This document shows positions 63,824-64,000 of a stretch of 64,000 bases of DNA, one piece after another. Position 1 is the first letter of the stretch; every line of letters begins with the position of its first letter. The notes below the pieces were generated by a model, which saw only the letters and a list, made by a program, of their open reading frames with translations, searched no databases and was not told where the DNA came from. Origin of the DNA: Pedobacter westerhofensis (lineage in GTDB: Bacteria; Bacteroidota; Bacteroidia; Sphingobacteriales; Sphingobacteriaceae); contig NZ_FXTN01000005.1 in NCBI RefSeq assembly GCF_900182595.1, positions 186,001 to 250,000 of the forward strand, in the 5' to 3' direction. The position numbers were made by a program, and so were the translations under genes.

Positions 63824-64000
63824 ATGATAACCAGGGAAGAATTTCTCGATCTTTACGAAAAATGCCTGTCAGGATTATGTTCTGAGGCTGAAAGAGACCT
63901 TTTGAAATCCTATACCGATGAACTGAAGTTATCAGACGGTCAGTGGGATGAGGGTGACGGCAGCCAGGCCCAAGTATATCACCGTATCTGGGAGAAACTC
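63824..64000 (+). CDS. FecR-like anti-sigma factor, N-terminal part (cut by window end)
   Basis: Only 59 codons are present: MITREEFLDLYEKCLSGL is the typical N-terminal ECF-binding segment of FecR proteins (a short acidic helical start with CLSGLCSEAERDLL). The rest lies beyond the window. It would be a membrane protein that holds the adjacent sigma factor inactive until a TonB-dependent transporter signals. It is divergent from the sigma gene, with 208 nt between, unlike the usual co-directional order. Confidence 0.65.
   Translation, partial: MITREEFLDLYEKCLSGLCSEAERDLLKSYTDELKLSDGQWDEGDGSQAQVYHRIWEKL

Overview
The window comes from a chromosome of a Bacteroidetes bacterium, most likely a Sphingobacteriaceae member (Pedobacter-like). 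The evidence is a SusC/SusD pair, a 7TM-DISM receptor, an ECF sigma factor with a FecR-type anti-sigma factor, DUF4293, DUF5606 and Porin_10 proteins, an AguA/AguB putrescine route, and promoters of the Bacteroidetes type (TTG, 19 nt, TAnnTTTG). Gene density is high. Most genes are core metabolism or envelope genes, and no tRNA, rRNA, CRISPR array, prophage or intact insertion sequence was seen.

Layout. 1-2.1 kb: an MFS exporter convergent with lgt. 2.2-10.9 kb: the accessory part, made of a membrane receptor fused to a transposase-type zinc-ribbon DNA-binding module, then SusC, SusD, a GH30 lipoprotein glycosidase and a small lipoprotein. This looks like a small glycan-utilisation locus with an unusual candidate regulator. 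10.9-17.7 kb: rluA-type pseudouridine synthase and panB, carA, an ABC-2 exporter, eno and a FtsB/DivIC-like gene. 17.7-26.5 kb (minus strand): a membrane VWA protein, fabG, aguA/aguB, a cysteine-rich CWC protein and nrdA/nrdB. 26.8-31.6 kb (minus strand): rlpA-like, msrB, sucD, an ABC exporter and truA. 31.6-34.1 kb: DUF4293 and a DEAD-box helicase with a DbpA-type domain and glycine-rich tail. 34.2-40.3 kb (minus strand): gamma-glutamyltransferase, a small secreted protein, gpsA, and a membrane-fusion adaptor with TolC. 40.4-43.6 kb: polysaccharide deacetylase, a structured intergenic region and aconitase. 43.6-54 kb: GH1 glycosidase, a membrane MutS-like ATPase, rlmH, a 42-residue membrane protein, DUF5606, cyclophilin, a secreted unknown protein, a putative porin, purine nucleoside phosphorylase and lpxK. 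54-64 kb: pruA, a SulP transporter, a small unknown protein, an OprP-like porin, an acyl-CoA carboxylase beta subunit, an M42 peptidase, a sugar nucleotidyltransferase, an ECF sigma factor and the start of a divergent FecR-like gene cut by the window edge.

Points most worth a second look: (1) the 7TM-DISM/zinc-ribbon chimera beside the SusCD locus; (2) a two-copy palindromic element with conserved flanks, each copy 20-30 nt upstream of a minus-strand start codon; (3) a multibranched RNA-like structure upstream of aconitase; (4) a DnaA box and TGTTA/TAACA palindromes upstream of nrdB; (5) a 38-codon upstream ORF whose stop overlaps the carA start. Functions are assigned from motifs and family recognition; no database search was run.
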